DNA from: Pleurotus djamor
Lineage: Eukaryota; Basidiomycota; Agaricomycetes; Agaricales; Pleurotaceae
Length of the DNA stretch: 64,000 nucleotides
Assembly: GCA_029747585.1 (NCBI GenBank)
Contig: JAPEVF010000059.1
Location: 1-64,000, forward strand
Reading direction: 5' to 3'
Shown: in pieces, positions 1 through 11,089 of the stretch
Layout of the letters: each line of letters starts with the position of its first letter
Position numbering within the stretch: the stretch's first letter is position 1
Notes under the pieces: generated by a model
Told to the model about the DNA's origin: nothing
The model's input: the letters and a program-made list of their open reading frames with translations, nothing else
The model's database searches: none
Program-made: the position numbers and the translations under genes

Positions 1-934
1 GGTGAGGGGTTGAGGGAACGGATGTGGGCGATAAGGTCTTGGGTGCCTTGGAGAGATGCCTCGGCGGAGGGCTCAACGTAGTAGTCGGGTGCGTTGCGGT
101 CCATGTTGCATTTCTGTTGTGTTACGAAAATGAGCATAAGGACACGAGGAAGCGAAGTAATCCGTGTTCACTTACCCCGACAAAAGCTCTCTGACCTAGT
201 AACGACAATCCCCATCAGCTCAACAACTCATTTTACAAGGTAATATTATTATTAGAGGCATTACCTGAAGCATGCACGATATCTGCGAGGATCTTCGTAC
301 CCTCCGCGTGCAGCGTTCCATAATAACAACATGTCGTTGTCTAGATTCGGGGTTATTGTCAGCTTGCTTTATACTTGTACTCGGAGTTGAGGTGTCCCGG
401 GGGACGACTCAAAATACTCACACCACAGTTAATTATGCGTCGAACCACGGAGGTATATGTCTCCTTCGCGAAATTGACATCGGCAAAGTTAGCTTCCATG
501 GGGAATGTTACGTTGTCCAACCATTGAAGCAGTTCGTATTGTTGACCACTTGATATGAGATAAAGGTTACTTTTAGTTCAAAGTAGATGAAAGGTAGTTC
601 TGAACATACCTGCCCATGTTGGGAACCTGCGGAGCATGCTAAATCGTATGAACAGTCAGCTCGTGTGCCATGGACATGGAAGAGACGTTGGTCGTACCGT
701 GTGTGTATCAATGAACCCAGGCATCAGAAACTCTCCTTGTTTGAGCATGACAACCTCAGCATCAGTCCACCCGTTCTCGGACATGACGTCCTGGACCATG
801 GAGTCGGGTACATCCTCGACCATCCACGCGATAGTCCCTTCGGACGAGATAGCCAGGAGACATTGGGGAAGTGCTTGGTACGATGTGAGAGTCAACGGAT
901 TGACGACGGCGCCGTAGTAGACTGTTGGAGTCAT
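1..934 (-). CDS. GUD1: Guanine deaminase, copy 1 (3' end cut by window)
   Basis: Amidohydrolase that hydrolyses guanine to xanthine and ammonia in cytosolic purine salvage. The start ATG at 934 opens with MTPTVYYGAVVNP and reaches the metal-binding segment PGFIDTHT before the first intron. Later exons read WLDNVTFPMEANFAD, then LHAEGTKILADIVHAS, then GQRAFVG, then MDRNAPDYYVEPSAEAS, all in the order expected for fungal guanine deaminases. The rest (HxSE, zinc-binding and GTDVSGG segments) lies beyond base 1, so this gene is incomplete only because of the window edge. A diverged second copy follows directly upstream in the same orientation, its stop at 1091 only 156 bases away. Identity is firm; the intron borders were placed by eye. 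Confidence 0.9.
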
Positions 935-1090
935 TGTCGTAGATTGCTCAGGTCGTTGAACGTGCTGGTCCTGGTGCAACCGAACTTGAAACGTTGAGGC
1001 GTCGGGAGGACCGCATGGCAGAACTTGTTGAAGGTGATAAGATAAGGTTCCATTCAAACGCTCATTTGCTTGCATCACATCACATCTAAT

Positions 1091-2933
1091 CTAATCTCTC
1101 AGGTTCTTTCTCTCGCTTCCTCCCACCAGCCTTCCTTGAACCCAGACTTTGAGGATGTTCCTGTCGTCTCCGCAATAGAAGAACCTCTCCAGGCGCTTCT
1201 TCAGGCCTTCCTGTTCTTGCCATACCTCTGGATTCCCTGATTCCGCCTTCAAGCTCACTAACAAGGCATCGAAGCTCTTGCCTTCCTCGAACGACCCGAT
1301 CTCTTGTTCGCGTTTGCAGAGATGAGCTCCTCCGAGTGTAGCCAAGTACAGAAGCGTTGCTACCGTCAGCTGTCTCCCACTAAATGCGTCTTCGCGCGCT
1401 CTCTTATCCTCGTGGCGGTGGTGGCCATGACTCCCTTTATGCCCTTGATTTCCGGGAAGCGTCTCAAGAAACCTTGGCGTAACAACCTTAGATGCGATAC
1501 TGGCATCTCGGATGGCCGTCAACATGGATGGCGAAAAGCCTCCAGAGACGTCGGTCCCTAGTCCAACCTGTCAAACGCATCAGCTAGCCGCTTGAACCCG
1601 ATCCTCTGCTCCCACCTTGACACCCATATCGAGATACTTGGCTACTTGTGCGATGCCGCTTCGTAGATTGAAGTTGCTAGTGGGGCAATGGCTCACCCCT
1701 GCGCCGCATCTTTTGATAAGCTCCAGCTCCTTGTCGGACAAGTGGATCCCATGTCCCAAGATCGTTCCGCGACGAAGTAGGTTGTAGTGATGATAGACGT
1801 CCGTGTACGACATACCGAACTTTTCCTCGACTTGCTCGATTTCTTTGGTGTTCTCGGATATATGTGTTTGGATGCATAACTTGTCTTCCTTCTCTGCCAG
1901 GTTGCCTAAACCCTCTAGGAGCTCTGGCGTACAGCCTAGAGCGAAGCGGGGTGTGATGATAGCTTCAACGAGAGGGACTTGCCCGTTATGCCCCAGGCTA
2001 CGGATATGGTGTATCAATGCTTCGGTGTCTTCTAGCGACTCTTGTGCGGATGAATCACGATAGTATTCAGGCAATACTTCTGGGCTATCCATGCTGTATT
2101 TCTGGAAGTCGACGAAGTTAGACGTAGTAACACTCTACCTGCTACGAAGGGGAGTACGTACCCCGATAAACGCACGCTGACCTAGAGCGGGGATTGGAGG
2201 AATTTCAGCTCTTCTTCGTATGTTATTGCATTACGGATGTTCGTCACCTTTCTCATGAACTATATCAGCGAGTATTTTTGTGGCCTTGATATGACGTGAT
2301 GCGTAATAGCAAGATGTGGTGGTCTAGAGTAGGCTGGGGATTTAGATGAATACCCACTCAAAGTGCGTATAGACTTACTCCAAGATCCAAAGACCGCTGT
2401 ACAACCTTCTCATATGCAGCCAAGGCGTATGCATCAGAACAAAACCTAGCCTCCGTGGGGAAAGTGTAGTTCTCCAGCCAATCTAACAGCTCGTATTCTT
2501 GGCCTCTGCAGATTCACATCAAACGAAATGTCAGACCAACGGACGTGATGGTAGAGTACATCCACGACGGCCCATACTTACACTGCAAGATTCGGAAACT
2601 GTGGCGCATGCTGTAGATGTCGTTCAAAGCGATTAGCAGACCTATCCAAGTCAACGCTAAGTTGGCCGGGAAGCTTACCGTGTGAGTGTCGATGAATCCT
2701 GGCATGATGAACTCGTCGTCTTTAAGCTTGACAATGTCACCGACATGGCCTTGCTCTTTGAGCGTTTCATGGAGCTCGGTCTCGGATATGTCTTCTCGGA
2801 ACGTTACGATCTTGCCAGTCGAGGATACGACCATCAAGCATTGGGAGTGGGCATCATAACTCCTCAGGCTCTTTGGGTTTACGACGGCGCCATAGTAGGC
2901 TGTAGAAGAGGTAGATAGACAATGTGTGGCCAT
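1091..2933 (-). CDS. GUD1: Guanine deaminase, copy 2
   Basis: Complete spliced paralog of the neighbouring guanine deaminase. It starts MATHCLSTSSTAYYGAVVNP, then PGFIDTHT joins across an intron to HAPQFPNLA, giving the HxH metal pair. Further segments are YELLDWLENYTFPTEARF, GQRAFIG, QTHISENTKEIEQ (HxSE), LGHGIHLSDKELELI, SHCPTSNFNLRSG, and across an intron at about 1580-1623 VGLGTDVSGGFSPSML. The C-terminus carries LLYLATLGGAHLC and GKSFDALLVS, ending at 1091. All catalytic motifs are present, so it should be an active guanine aminohydrolase. The two copies differ clearly at the N-terminus (for example YYGAVVNPLTLTSY against YYGAVVNPKSLRSY), so this is an old duplication, perhaps with divided regulation or substrate use. 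Confidence 0.93.
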
Positions 2934-3812
2934 GACTGAAGGTTGGTTCGATATTAGTCTCGGGAGGTTGCTTGATCACATATATATACTCATACGGGCT
3001 CTCCACATCTCCATTTCTCACTCGCCTAGCACGCTTCTGGTTTATTGTTCCAGTCTCTAGGCCTTGCATTAAATGATCAGTTATTCGGACAGTGGGCTTG
3101 GAAGCGAGCGCCCTCCGTCAGTGGCGTAACCATTCTGTTTTCCATCAACGTATCGTGCGAGAAAACAATTCGTGCGCGAATCTTAGTCGGTGGAAGGGGG
3201 AGCCGAAGTACAGGGAGGCCGCCAAGCTCCTTTACTGGCATGTGGTCTAAGTAACATGGGGTAGTTGGAGGCTTCCCAAAGTGGAAGTACCATTGCCTTT
3301 TTAAGGCAGGAAAAGAATTCGAGACTTCGGGCTCGTCGTGCGGTCAGTAGTATCAGTGCTGATCCCATTGAGTGATGGAAGGTGTGATATAGCAACAGAA
3401 CCTCCGCACATCCTCCTTTTCATGCAAGGTAGAGCTTTGAAATGAGCAGATGCAAGGAGTTCCCATGGCCGGTGCCTCATCGGTGATGGCCAAGTTGCGT
3501 CATAACATAAAATGTCCATGCGTGCGTGTGTGGACATCTTCTGGTTGCTGTGTGGACGACTGTGATGAAGGGATGCAATTTAGCTTTCCCTCGGACTCAA
3601 GAAAGTGTCAAGTGAGGGAGAAGCAGCAACGATCGTCCAAAAATTCGGGCGCTAAGCGAGACCTTTCACATCGTCACATCAGGGTTCCCAAATCATATAA
3701 AGTCCCATTGGGTCGGCGACGTCCCGTCCCACCTCCCCCCACCTTCCCCCTCTTCCTTCCTCCAAGGCGGTCAGCGGTCTCCTGCGCCAGGCAGCGGCCA
3801 GTCTCTCTCCTC
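2934..3812. other. Intergenic region, divergent promoters
   Basis: Region between the divergently transcribed guanine deaminase copy 2 and the gene starting at 3813. Short open frames here show no family resemblance. A TATA-like element and pyrimidine-rich tracts near 3725-3810 probably form the promoter and 5' leader of the gene at 3813. Confidence 0.6.
3696..3701 (+). promoter_or_regulatory. TATA-box candidate for the gene at 3813
   Basis: TATAAA lies 112 bases upstream of the ATG at 3813 and is followed by a C/T-rich stretch typical of basidiomycete transcription start regions. Position and motif only; no start-site data. Confidence 0.45.
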
Positions 3813-4544
3813 ATGCCTTCTCTTCGTCGTGCCTTCTCTTCCCCCTCCGTCCGGTCAGCCCCATACCCATCTTCCCTGTCTTCCTCAAGCCAGGGCGTCC
3901 TTCGTCGAAGCGGTCATGGTCACAGGCGGTCTTCAGGTTCAGAGACAAGCTCTCGACGGGTTTTAGCAGACATTGAGTGGTGGAAGGTTTCGGGGGGNAC
4001 AACAGGCTGGCTCTGACCAGGAGCCTGAGGAGCGCGTCGCTGCACGAGTCCTCGACGTGCCAGCGATTCTTTTCAGCGTTCTGGGGATACCGGGAGAGCG
4101 TCCAACGACGCCCGTTGCATCGGATGGGCCTAACTTGGTCGAGGTAAAAANTTTCTATCAGCGCTGTTTATCGCTTCTTAATCATCTCCTGTGTCATAGA
4201 ACCTTTTTGCGCTTCCAATGTTCGATANNGCTCCTGCTNTAACTNCNGCGGTTGCACCAGTAACCCCAACGCGTCGGGGGCNCTCGTTCGAGAGTTCGGC
4301 CTCGTCCGCCGAATCTAGCCCTGTCGCCGGGTCGTCNGTTGAAGGCTTGCGTCGTGGCCTGGCAGACCTGAGCTTGGACTACGTGGACCAACTCGAGCGC
4401 GACCTTCTGCCCAGTCTACGTCGCAAACGCCAGCCTCCNCCCATTCGGTCTGTCTCATTCGGNGACTTTTCCTTCTCCAGTGGATCAATCGCCGACTTCA
4501 ACNTCTCCCCCCTTTCCTCCAGCACGCCCTCCTTCATGAATTAA
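3813..4544 (+). CDS. Small Ser-rich protein of unknown function, MPSLRR type
   Basis: Two-exon gene. Exon 1 (3813-4143) starts MPSLRRAFSSPSVRS and contains RRSSGSETSSRRVLADIEWWKV, a segment I associate from memory with small uncharacterised agaricomycete proteins. Exon 2 (4200-4544) ends with SGSIADF...SPLSSSTPSFMN. The intron 4144-4199 has GT..AG borders and keeps phase 0. The product would be about 224 residues, with no signal peptide or membrane helix. The N at 3998 sits inside codon phase: deleting it gives VSGGQQAGSDQEPEE and an open frame, while counting it as a base gives an early stop. It is therefore probably a spurious or allelic base. Short Ser/Arg-rich motifs with conserved ends look like a regulatory or phospho-target protein, but the function is unknown. 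Confidence 0.75.
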
Positions 4545-5232
4545 ACAATACCACCACGCGACCNCATTNNTACAAAAGCCATCAAAGGATGGACATCAAC
4601 ATCACCGTGTATTTTCGCACGTCAAACAAATCTCAGAACCTTGCAACACATTTTCATCGCATTTANCTTCATTTTACGACCATTTATCCATTAGGTTCCC
4701 GTGTAGCTTCTTCGCCTTTTTGTTCTTGACATTATTCCCAGCATCTTGCACGACACCATCTCCCATATTTACCCCCCTTCTTCACATACCGGCCTTCTTC
4801 AAGCCCGTTGTTGTTTTGGATCGCACATTCTACCTCTCTTCATGTACAGATGACGACTTCTTTACGATCTTGACCTCCACGTACAGTGTGATCTTTATTG
4901 TTCATATATTCTTCACATCTTCTCTACGAATTAAGTGTAATGACTAGACATGCATTATTATCTGTTCGCTTCTTACGCCCCACTTCTCTCTTCACATGCT
5001 GAAATCACTTGTTGTCTGTAACAGCTTTCAAAATAGACAAGAAATACAACGCTATCACTCCAAAAGTACACGTAGATACCACTGAGACATCCGTTTGTCC
5101 TACACATATGCAACGCCCTGCCATGCCGAAAGATAGGAATGGAGCTCTGCAGGGACATGGTACATACACCAGCCGGGTAGGTCCTGATACCGGTATCGCT
5201 GTCAAGTCGAATACAAATTGCTCGTCCGGGGC
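4545..5232. other. Intergenic region, convergent 3' ends
   Basis: Separates the stop of the unknown gene (+) from the stop of the capping enzyme (-). It is T/C-rich with no credible gene and presumably holds both 3' untranslated regions. Confidence 0.6.
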
Positions 5233-7009
5233 CTACCGATGGATGCCCACAANGGACGGGGGTCCACTGACTTTGCTGAATGGCGACGTTTGTATAGGAC
5301 CATAACGNAGTTCTNCAATTGGAGGTCNTTGTTTCNGTGGATTCTGAGGGGGACGCGAAGCATGNGTGGGNGGAGGTGGGTGGGANGGTTGTCCNAGTCG
5401 GGTTTTCCACGCGGTTCGTATGGCATTTGATCGCTCGAGTAACTAACGAGATCGCATGTCAGTTGTTGAAGCTCGAATAGGTATAATAGCAGCGTGTCTC
5501 ACCATTTCTCGTTCCACGCCATCAACGATGGTTTGAATTATGTTCTCCACCACACTGCGGTGGTTACCCTGAGGTTTGTCATCTCGAAATCGCATCATTC
5601 GCCAGTGCGACGAGGTAGGGTCCCAATGGACCTCNACNATTCGATCNTCCACTTGTTCGCCAGACATCTTCATCCTACCAGGAACATGAGTCAGGGTGTA
5701 GAATGAAGTGGGCGCGTGCCAACCTTTCCCACTCATCNTCTTCGACGTGCATCGTATCGTAGAGCTCGTAATTCGCATTGTTNCGTTCACCGCCACACCA
5801 GACATGAAGGGNAAANACTGGCTTGGCGTAGAAGTCGGGCTTTTGGGGGTCGTTTGGTTGAGGAGGAAATCTCAAGACAAGTTTGAAATCTATGGAATTC
5901 TCGTTTGGGGGTTTCCATTTGAGACTNGNNAAGTTGTNTGAGGACTTTGCAAGAGAANANGAGTAAGANNTGCNNCNAACATGTTCGTGTCGGTACCAGG
6001 GGTATATGACGCATTGACGCATGTGTATATNAGCCCGTCGTTNCCATGTTGGAGAGCTGGGATGTCTTGGTTGAACACCTTTTCAACGGAATATGAAAAA
6101 TTGATCTCCTTGACTTTGATTCTACAAGTTGTAAATGTCAATGAATGAACGAGTCATTGGCAAGGAAAGAGATCTCTCACTCAAAGGGCTGGTTCTCGGA
6201 CATGTAAGGATGATCTCTCATCATCTTGGCGTAAGGTTTGTAGAACCATTCTTGCAGCCTCTTGGTGGAGGAGGTAACGCACAGTAACACGCATATAGAC
6301 CATAATGACTTACACCGTATCGCTTGTCCAAAGTCTTGCTCATGACGTTTTGCTCGTCNACAACAAGGCAATCGAANGCAAGAAACCGGGGAGTTTCCTT
6401 TNNCACANAAGCGGGTAAACGGANACAGAAGAAGGTNAANGGTCAAAGGGNTCATACCTTCCCCGTACGNGGGTCCCTATCNAGCACAAGCTCGCCGTCA
6501 ATGATAGAATCACGTAGTGGTCGCCTTGGATTCTCCCAGTGAGGGAAGAAGAGTCCNTTGAGTTGNCGGTAAGTATTGTGTCGGTCGATCTNGGACAATG
6601 TCAATATATCACCATCCAAATTACAAGCAANCCTCAGCGCTCACAAGGAAAACCATTTGATCGGAGTTGTGCACGTCGGTTCGAATGAGTAGAAGAACAC
6701 GAACGCCATCTGACTTTTCGCATACCCAATAGCTATGCCATTGCCTCAGTGATTTCCAGTCTGTCGTGGGCGCCGGATGCTTACTCCTGGCTCTCCAACT
6801 TAGCGAGGTCACGCATTCCGAAGCTCACTGGCTGACTTCCAGGGAATCTAGAGTTATACAGACATGACAGGTCTATCCGAGACTGGCTAGAGTGGCCACA
6901 CGCACCGTTCATTCTCCAAATGGCAGATTTGAGCAACGTGTTGTTTGAGCCACATTTCTTGCTCTGAGCGTCGAGGAACGGGGTCCCCGGGTAGGTCTGG
7001 GATTGACAT
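5233..7009 (-). CDS. CEG1: mRNA guanylyltransferase (capping enzyme alpha subunit)
   Basis: Nuclear enzyme that transfers GMP from GTP to the diphosphate 5' end of nascent mRNA through a lysyl-GMP intermediate. The start at 7009 reads MSIPDLPGDPVPRRSEQ. Joined exons then give FPGSQPVSFGMRDLAKLES and WVCEKSDGVRVLLLI, where KSDG is nucleotidyltransferase motif I with the catalytic lysine. Motif III appears as IIDGELVLDRDPRTG, followed by FDCLV.DEQNVMSKTLDKRYG, WKPPNENSIDFKLVLRF, LHVWCGGE, and the OB-fold C-terminus EVHWDP, HWRMMRFRDDKPQGNH. The last exon (RSNAIRTAWKTR, then a Pro-rich tail) ends at the TAG at 5233-5235. There are many short introns. N bases in the DGELV exon fall at third codon positions, so the reading frame is not in doubt. 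Confidence 0.94.
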
Positions 7010-7248
7010 GGTGGTTGGGTGTAAAGTGAAGAGAGAATTAATGAGGCTACTAAAGTAAGTGGATGGCAGGAGCAGAACAGCGCAATCAAGCAACAGGTTG
7101 GCGTCAACTGTCTGACGTAAGCACACCTTACTTCAACGTCTACCAAAGTAAAAAAGCATGTAGAATTGACCATAACTAAAGACATAGCCGTTCGTGAAGT
7201 AATGTAGGAGATGCTAAAGAATGACGCGAAAGAGCTCTATGGACAACC

Positions 7249-7254
7249 TCAGAT
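7249..7254 (-). other. SAR1: Terminal 6-nt coding exon of SAR1
   Basis: The minus-strand reading ATC TGA follows an intron at 7255-7306 (donor GTGCGT, acceptor CTATCTAG). It supplies the final isoleucine and stop, restoring the C-terminus QYI seen in SAR1 proteins. Confidence 0.8.
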
Positions 7255-8193
7255 CTAGATAGGGGGTTAGCACAAGGACGAAGAGTATGGGGAGAGTTGG
7301 ACGCACGTATTGCGAAAGCCATCGGAAACCTGTAAAGCCGCAATGAGCGAAAGGCATCGAGTATCGTCAACGTTGAAACTAACCTTCAGCATAACCCTGT
7401 CTTTGGACGACAGAGCACATGAAGATTTCAATGGGTCGGATGTCGTTGAGGGGGACCTTGCCCTAAGGAATGGGATGAGAACTACACAGAGGAGACGGGC
7501 AAGTAGAGGTAAGTACCTTTCCGGTGGTCTGATAGAGGCCAAGGTGGTGTCTCAGTTCTTCCTCGCTGACCGCACCTGGGGCATCAATTTTGTTGCCAAG
7601 GATCAAGAAGGGGACTTTGGCGAGCTCCTCAATGGACAAGAGTGCATCCAATTCGGCCTTGGACTCAGTGAAACGCTCAAAGTCGGCACTGTCGACAAGG
7701 AAGATGATACCGTCGACCTCCGGGAAATAGTCACGCCACAGACGCCGGGCTGGTATGGACGTGCTCGATAAGGATACGCAGTGCGACAGCAAAAAGCAGC
7801 TTACCCTGTTGATGTCCACCAAGGTCGTATGTGTTGAACTTGACGTTACCAATGGCTAGTTCCTCCGACGCTGCGAAACATGATGAGGCCTGCGTGTGAC
7901 TGCAATTGAAAGAAACTGACTGGGATGAAGAGTGGGCTGCAAAGTCGCCAGCCTGTCGTTTTTTAGCATGTGGAGGAGAGTCTGCATCCAAGTCAGCCTC
8001 AAAGTGTCGTCGAGGAGAGTGTTTCGTAGGACTTGCCGTCTTTCCAGCATTATCCAGACCAAGGAAGAGGATTTTGGCGTTCTTGTGAAGGAGACCTGCG
8101 CGGAGAACATTCAACAACAAACGCGCCTGGCAACGGAGTACAGCACTGACCAAGCTGCGCAAGGACGTCCCAGAACCAGTTGATGATGAACAT
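7249..8193 (-). CDS. SAR1: SAR1 small GTPase, COPII coat initiator
   Basis: Arf-family GTPase that recruits the COPII coat to ER exit sites. The start at 8193 gives [15 protein letters not shown], the amphipathic N-terminal helix of SAR1. P-loop GLDNAGKT, switch region [20 protein letters not shown] (G3), NKID (G4) and CSVV (G5) all follow. The C-terminus FRWLSQYI is completed by a 6-nt final exon (7249-7254, ATC TGA) behind a 52-nt intron; without it the frame would run on with no family match. Intron 7982-8036 uses a GC donor. Order and length match the family (about 190 residues). It lies head-to-tail with the capping enzyme and divergent from the F-box gene at 8635. Confidence 0.96.
7982..8036 (-). 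other. SAR1: GC-AG intron in SAR1 at the P-loop
   Basis: Splitting [13 protein letters not shown] requires a donor reading GCAAGT immediately after the ACG codon and an acceptor ATGCAG at 7982. GCAAGT is the usual form of the rare GC donor class. No GT donor nearby preserves the frame and the conserved protein. Confidence 0.8.
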
Positions 8194-8634
8194 TTTGGAC
8201 GGAGGAAGAGGTGGTGGAAAGTGGTGGTATGGGGGAAGAGACGTGTGACCGCGGGTGACGTGGAAGTGACAATAAGGCTGCCAAATTGGGATTGCCTCTT
8301 TGGTTGCCGCGAACACCGCGTTGGCTGAACGTTGTCATAAACGTGAATGATTGAATTACAAGATCTGCTGTCTTCGTCTTCTCTATCTCGTCTCTACATT
8401 TGGCCACAAGTCCCGGCGGGCAACAGCTTCGCTACCAAGTGCTCAGGCTTATTGTTTCTCCGTAACCTTGCCATGGACCTCTCCTATGGCGTTTACTTTG
8501 CTCGTGAAGATGGAAAATACTGCTACATCGAGATAGTTCTTGTCTTCAGTATATAACCCACCTCTCGTTAACTTTCCTATTCCATCATCAATTAACCCAA
8601 CACCTACAACAGACCCTTTCAGACTCGCCACACA
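8194..8634. other. Divergent promoter region SAR1 / F-box gene
   Basis: 441 bases between two divergent start codons. No credible gene seen. C/T-rich and CA-rich stretches just before 8635 (ACCCAACACCTACAACAG) look like a 5' leader. Confidence 0.55.
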
Positions 8635-10396
8635 ATGTTTCATCATGCTCGACCCGCCGCCAACCTTCCCCCAGACGTGATGCTCCAAGTCGGAGACTAT
8701 CTGGATGGGAAATCTCTTGCTCGCATGTCCATGGTACGCTGATTGATATATCTTAGAGTAACCGTCTAAGCTGATGATACAAACAGACTTCGCGAGGGAC
8801 CCATGATCTCATCAATGGGCCTCATGCAGCTCAACACCGTTACGCTATGGAACTCTCCAAGTGCGGAATGACAGATGGACTCTCTGGCGCTCCTCCCGGA
8901 GCGCTACTACAAAGGCTGCTGCACTTTACTGATTCTTGGATGACTGGCGGTACCAGCATGGCTCACCTTACCCTCTCACCTATCCATCGAAGCACAGTCT
9001 TTGTCGGTGGACACACCGTTCCTACAGGTAATTCCTTCATTGGCACATCTGGAGGCTACTTGTATCAAGTTACTCGCTACCAACACGCTACTCATCTGGA
9101 TCTCTGGGAGCTACCTACACATCGCAAACTTTCGCCTGCTGGACCTTTGCCTCACCCACAGAAACGGACGTACGTCACCCAACAAACTATACAAGCTGTG
9201 GCCATCGATCCTGCACAGAATCTGCTTGTAATAATGGACGCTGAGTTCGTCCAAACTAGTTTCTTGTTCGCCTTTCCTTGCTAAAGCGACTTGTAGAGTT
9301 CCTGAGACTTGCTTGTGGTTCTTGGATCTACGGACTTTCAAACCCCATCCCGAGGCTGAACTCTGCGATGTCATGCCGTTCGGTGATGCCAGTAGCTCGC
9401 TTGTAGTCAGCCAGCTGGAAATCTGTGGGGGCACAGTAGGTGTGTTGGCCGCGCCGCGAACTGGCTATGCGACTCGTTTCCCCACAAGCACACCTATTAG
9501 ATTCTTCTACTGGAGAACAGGATCTCTCACCAACATTGTGCGTTACCATCACGTTCTTGATTAGGGCGACCTCTTGATCCAGTCTCTTTTCAGCTTGATC
9601 TGCCTACCCCATGGTCTTTCTGTTTCTTGAATGAATTCCAAGTTCTCATCGCCGAGTATAGACTGGGTACTAGAGGCGAGGATTCTATGCCGATCCTCCG
9701 CTTATGCGACATCAGAGCCAAGACTCGGTCTAATCGTGGTCAGAAGCTCTTGCTCCCTTGGTACGGTCCGGCCTTTAGAGACAGACAACCAACATCTATC
9801 TCCTTTGTCAAGAACATGGCTCCCGGTCTCTCAGGCTACCCGCAGCAAATGCCTTTCAACCATGACCCGAACGTTCGACTAGTTGGCATCAAGTTTGAGT
9901 TCGGGCCTCATCCAGGCTCACGACCCCTCGGCTATCCTCAGAGTGTGATATGTATCCTCAATGCTTCCGTCTTTACTGCTGGTAACTGCTACGACTACGG
10001 ATGGTTCTCTCGATGCCTCGCAATTGCGCCGACGCCTGGAACAGAGAACACTCTCGTTGGAACCCGCCTTGTTTCCTCCCAACACGATCCGCAGAATAAC
10101 ATGTCCTTGGTGTCTATACAAGATCTATCTGCTCTGGTCACAGCAAATCACCCTGTCGCACAATTGTATCAACCAAATCACCATAACGTTCAAGACGCGT
10201 TTCGCGTATCTCCTCATGGTCGCACCGTTGTGTGCACGGAACCGAACACGAAGAAGATCATGCCAACTGAAGACCATCTAATCTTATTGCCCGTGAGCAC
10301 TATAAGATTAATCTCATGAATCCCCACTAACCGTACATTTAGGACGCGAGCGTGTCTCAAAATGGCGCGCTCGACGTTGCTATCGTCAACTTTTAA
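8635..10396 (+). CDS. F-box protein (agaric type)
   Basis: Probable substrate adaptor of an SCF ubiquitin ligase. Exon 1 (from 8635) encodes MFHHARPAANLPPDVMLQV and GDYLDGKSLARMSM, a short F-box at the N-terminus. The next exon opens TSRGTHDLI after a 50-odd-base intron and continues as a long region without a recognised domain, reading for example TVFVGGHTVPTGNSF and HLDLWELPTHRKLSP, which suggests a beta-propeller-like or irregular repeat fold. Introns join MDAE to VPETCLWFLDLR, LTNI to LDLPTPWSF (9537-9591 removed), and LILLP to DASVSQNGALDVAIVNF, which ends at 10396. SKP1, the expected partner, is encoded at 31-32 kb. The substrate cannot be read from sequence. Confidence 0.85.
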
Positions 10397-11089
10397 CCTC
10401 CCTCCCTACCCCTTCTATGTTAGCCTTCCTACCCATCAACACACCCACATTCCTTTGAGACATCATTAACGTCCAACCCAGATACGCAATCTAGACACAC
10501 TCCTTTCCATCCTCACAGTTGCATTTATTTTCTTTTTAAGACCTGCATGCCACCCATGCACTCCGATTACAACACACTCATTCATCCTCGAAATCATCTT
10601 TACTACTTAGTCCTGCAGCAATCAACACGAATAAGAATACTGTCCAGTTGAATTATACGATTGCCGGGTCGACCCACAGTGCATGTTCTTATGTGTCGAA
10701 GTTGGGGCGATCAATGATCACAACACCACTCATAACCAATCCATCGGTGCAAAGTACGCTGGTTGCAAAATATCCATGTATAGATTATGGTACGAGGATG
10801 ATCAACGATAGTCGTACGGAGGTGAGAGGATGTAGGTAAGGTCTGACACTCACGACACCATGAAAGTGGGCGTCGCAAGTTCTTATACCCAACCAAGTCC
10901 TCTACGCATAACCTAATCGCCTCGTTGACCGTATTGAAGAAAGCTAGGAGAACGGGCACTGTCTTTGTGGTTGCGTGGAGGAACCAGAGTAGAAAATTTC
11001 CTGGGTTATAAACGCCATTTTATTTGTATCTATTTGGCACAAAGGAAATAAAACGAGTCCGAAGAAGCAGGAGAGGACACAAAATGTGT
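10397..11089. other. Intergenic region, convergent 3' ends
   Basis: 693 bases between the F-box stop (+) and the SRP receptor beta stop (-). A minus-strand open stretch around 10711-11003 has no ATG start and no family match, so I do not call a gene. Confidence 0.5.

Noticed and set aside
4720..4947. 75-residue plus-strand frame after the unknown gene
   Set aside because: T/C-rich 3' flank with no motif; likely untranslated.
10711..10959. Minus-strand open stretch near 10.8 kb
   Set aside because: No in-frame ATG, no recognisable domain, lies in a convergent 3' region.
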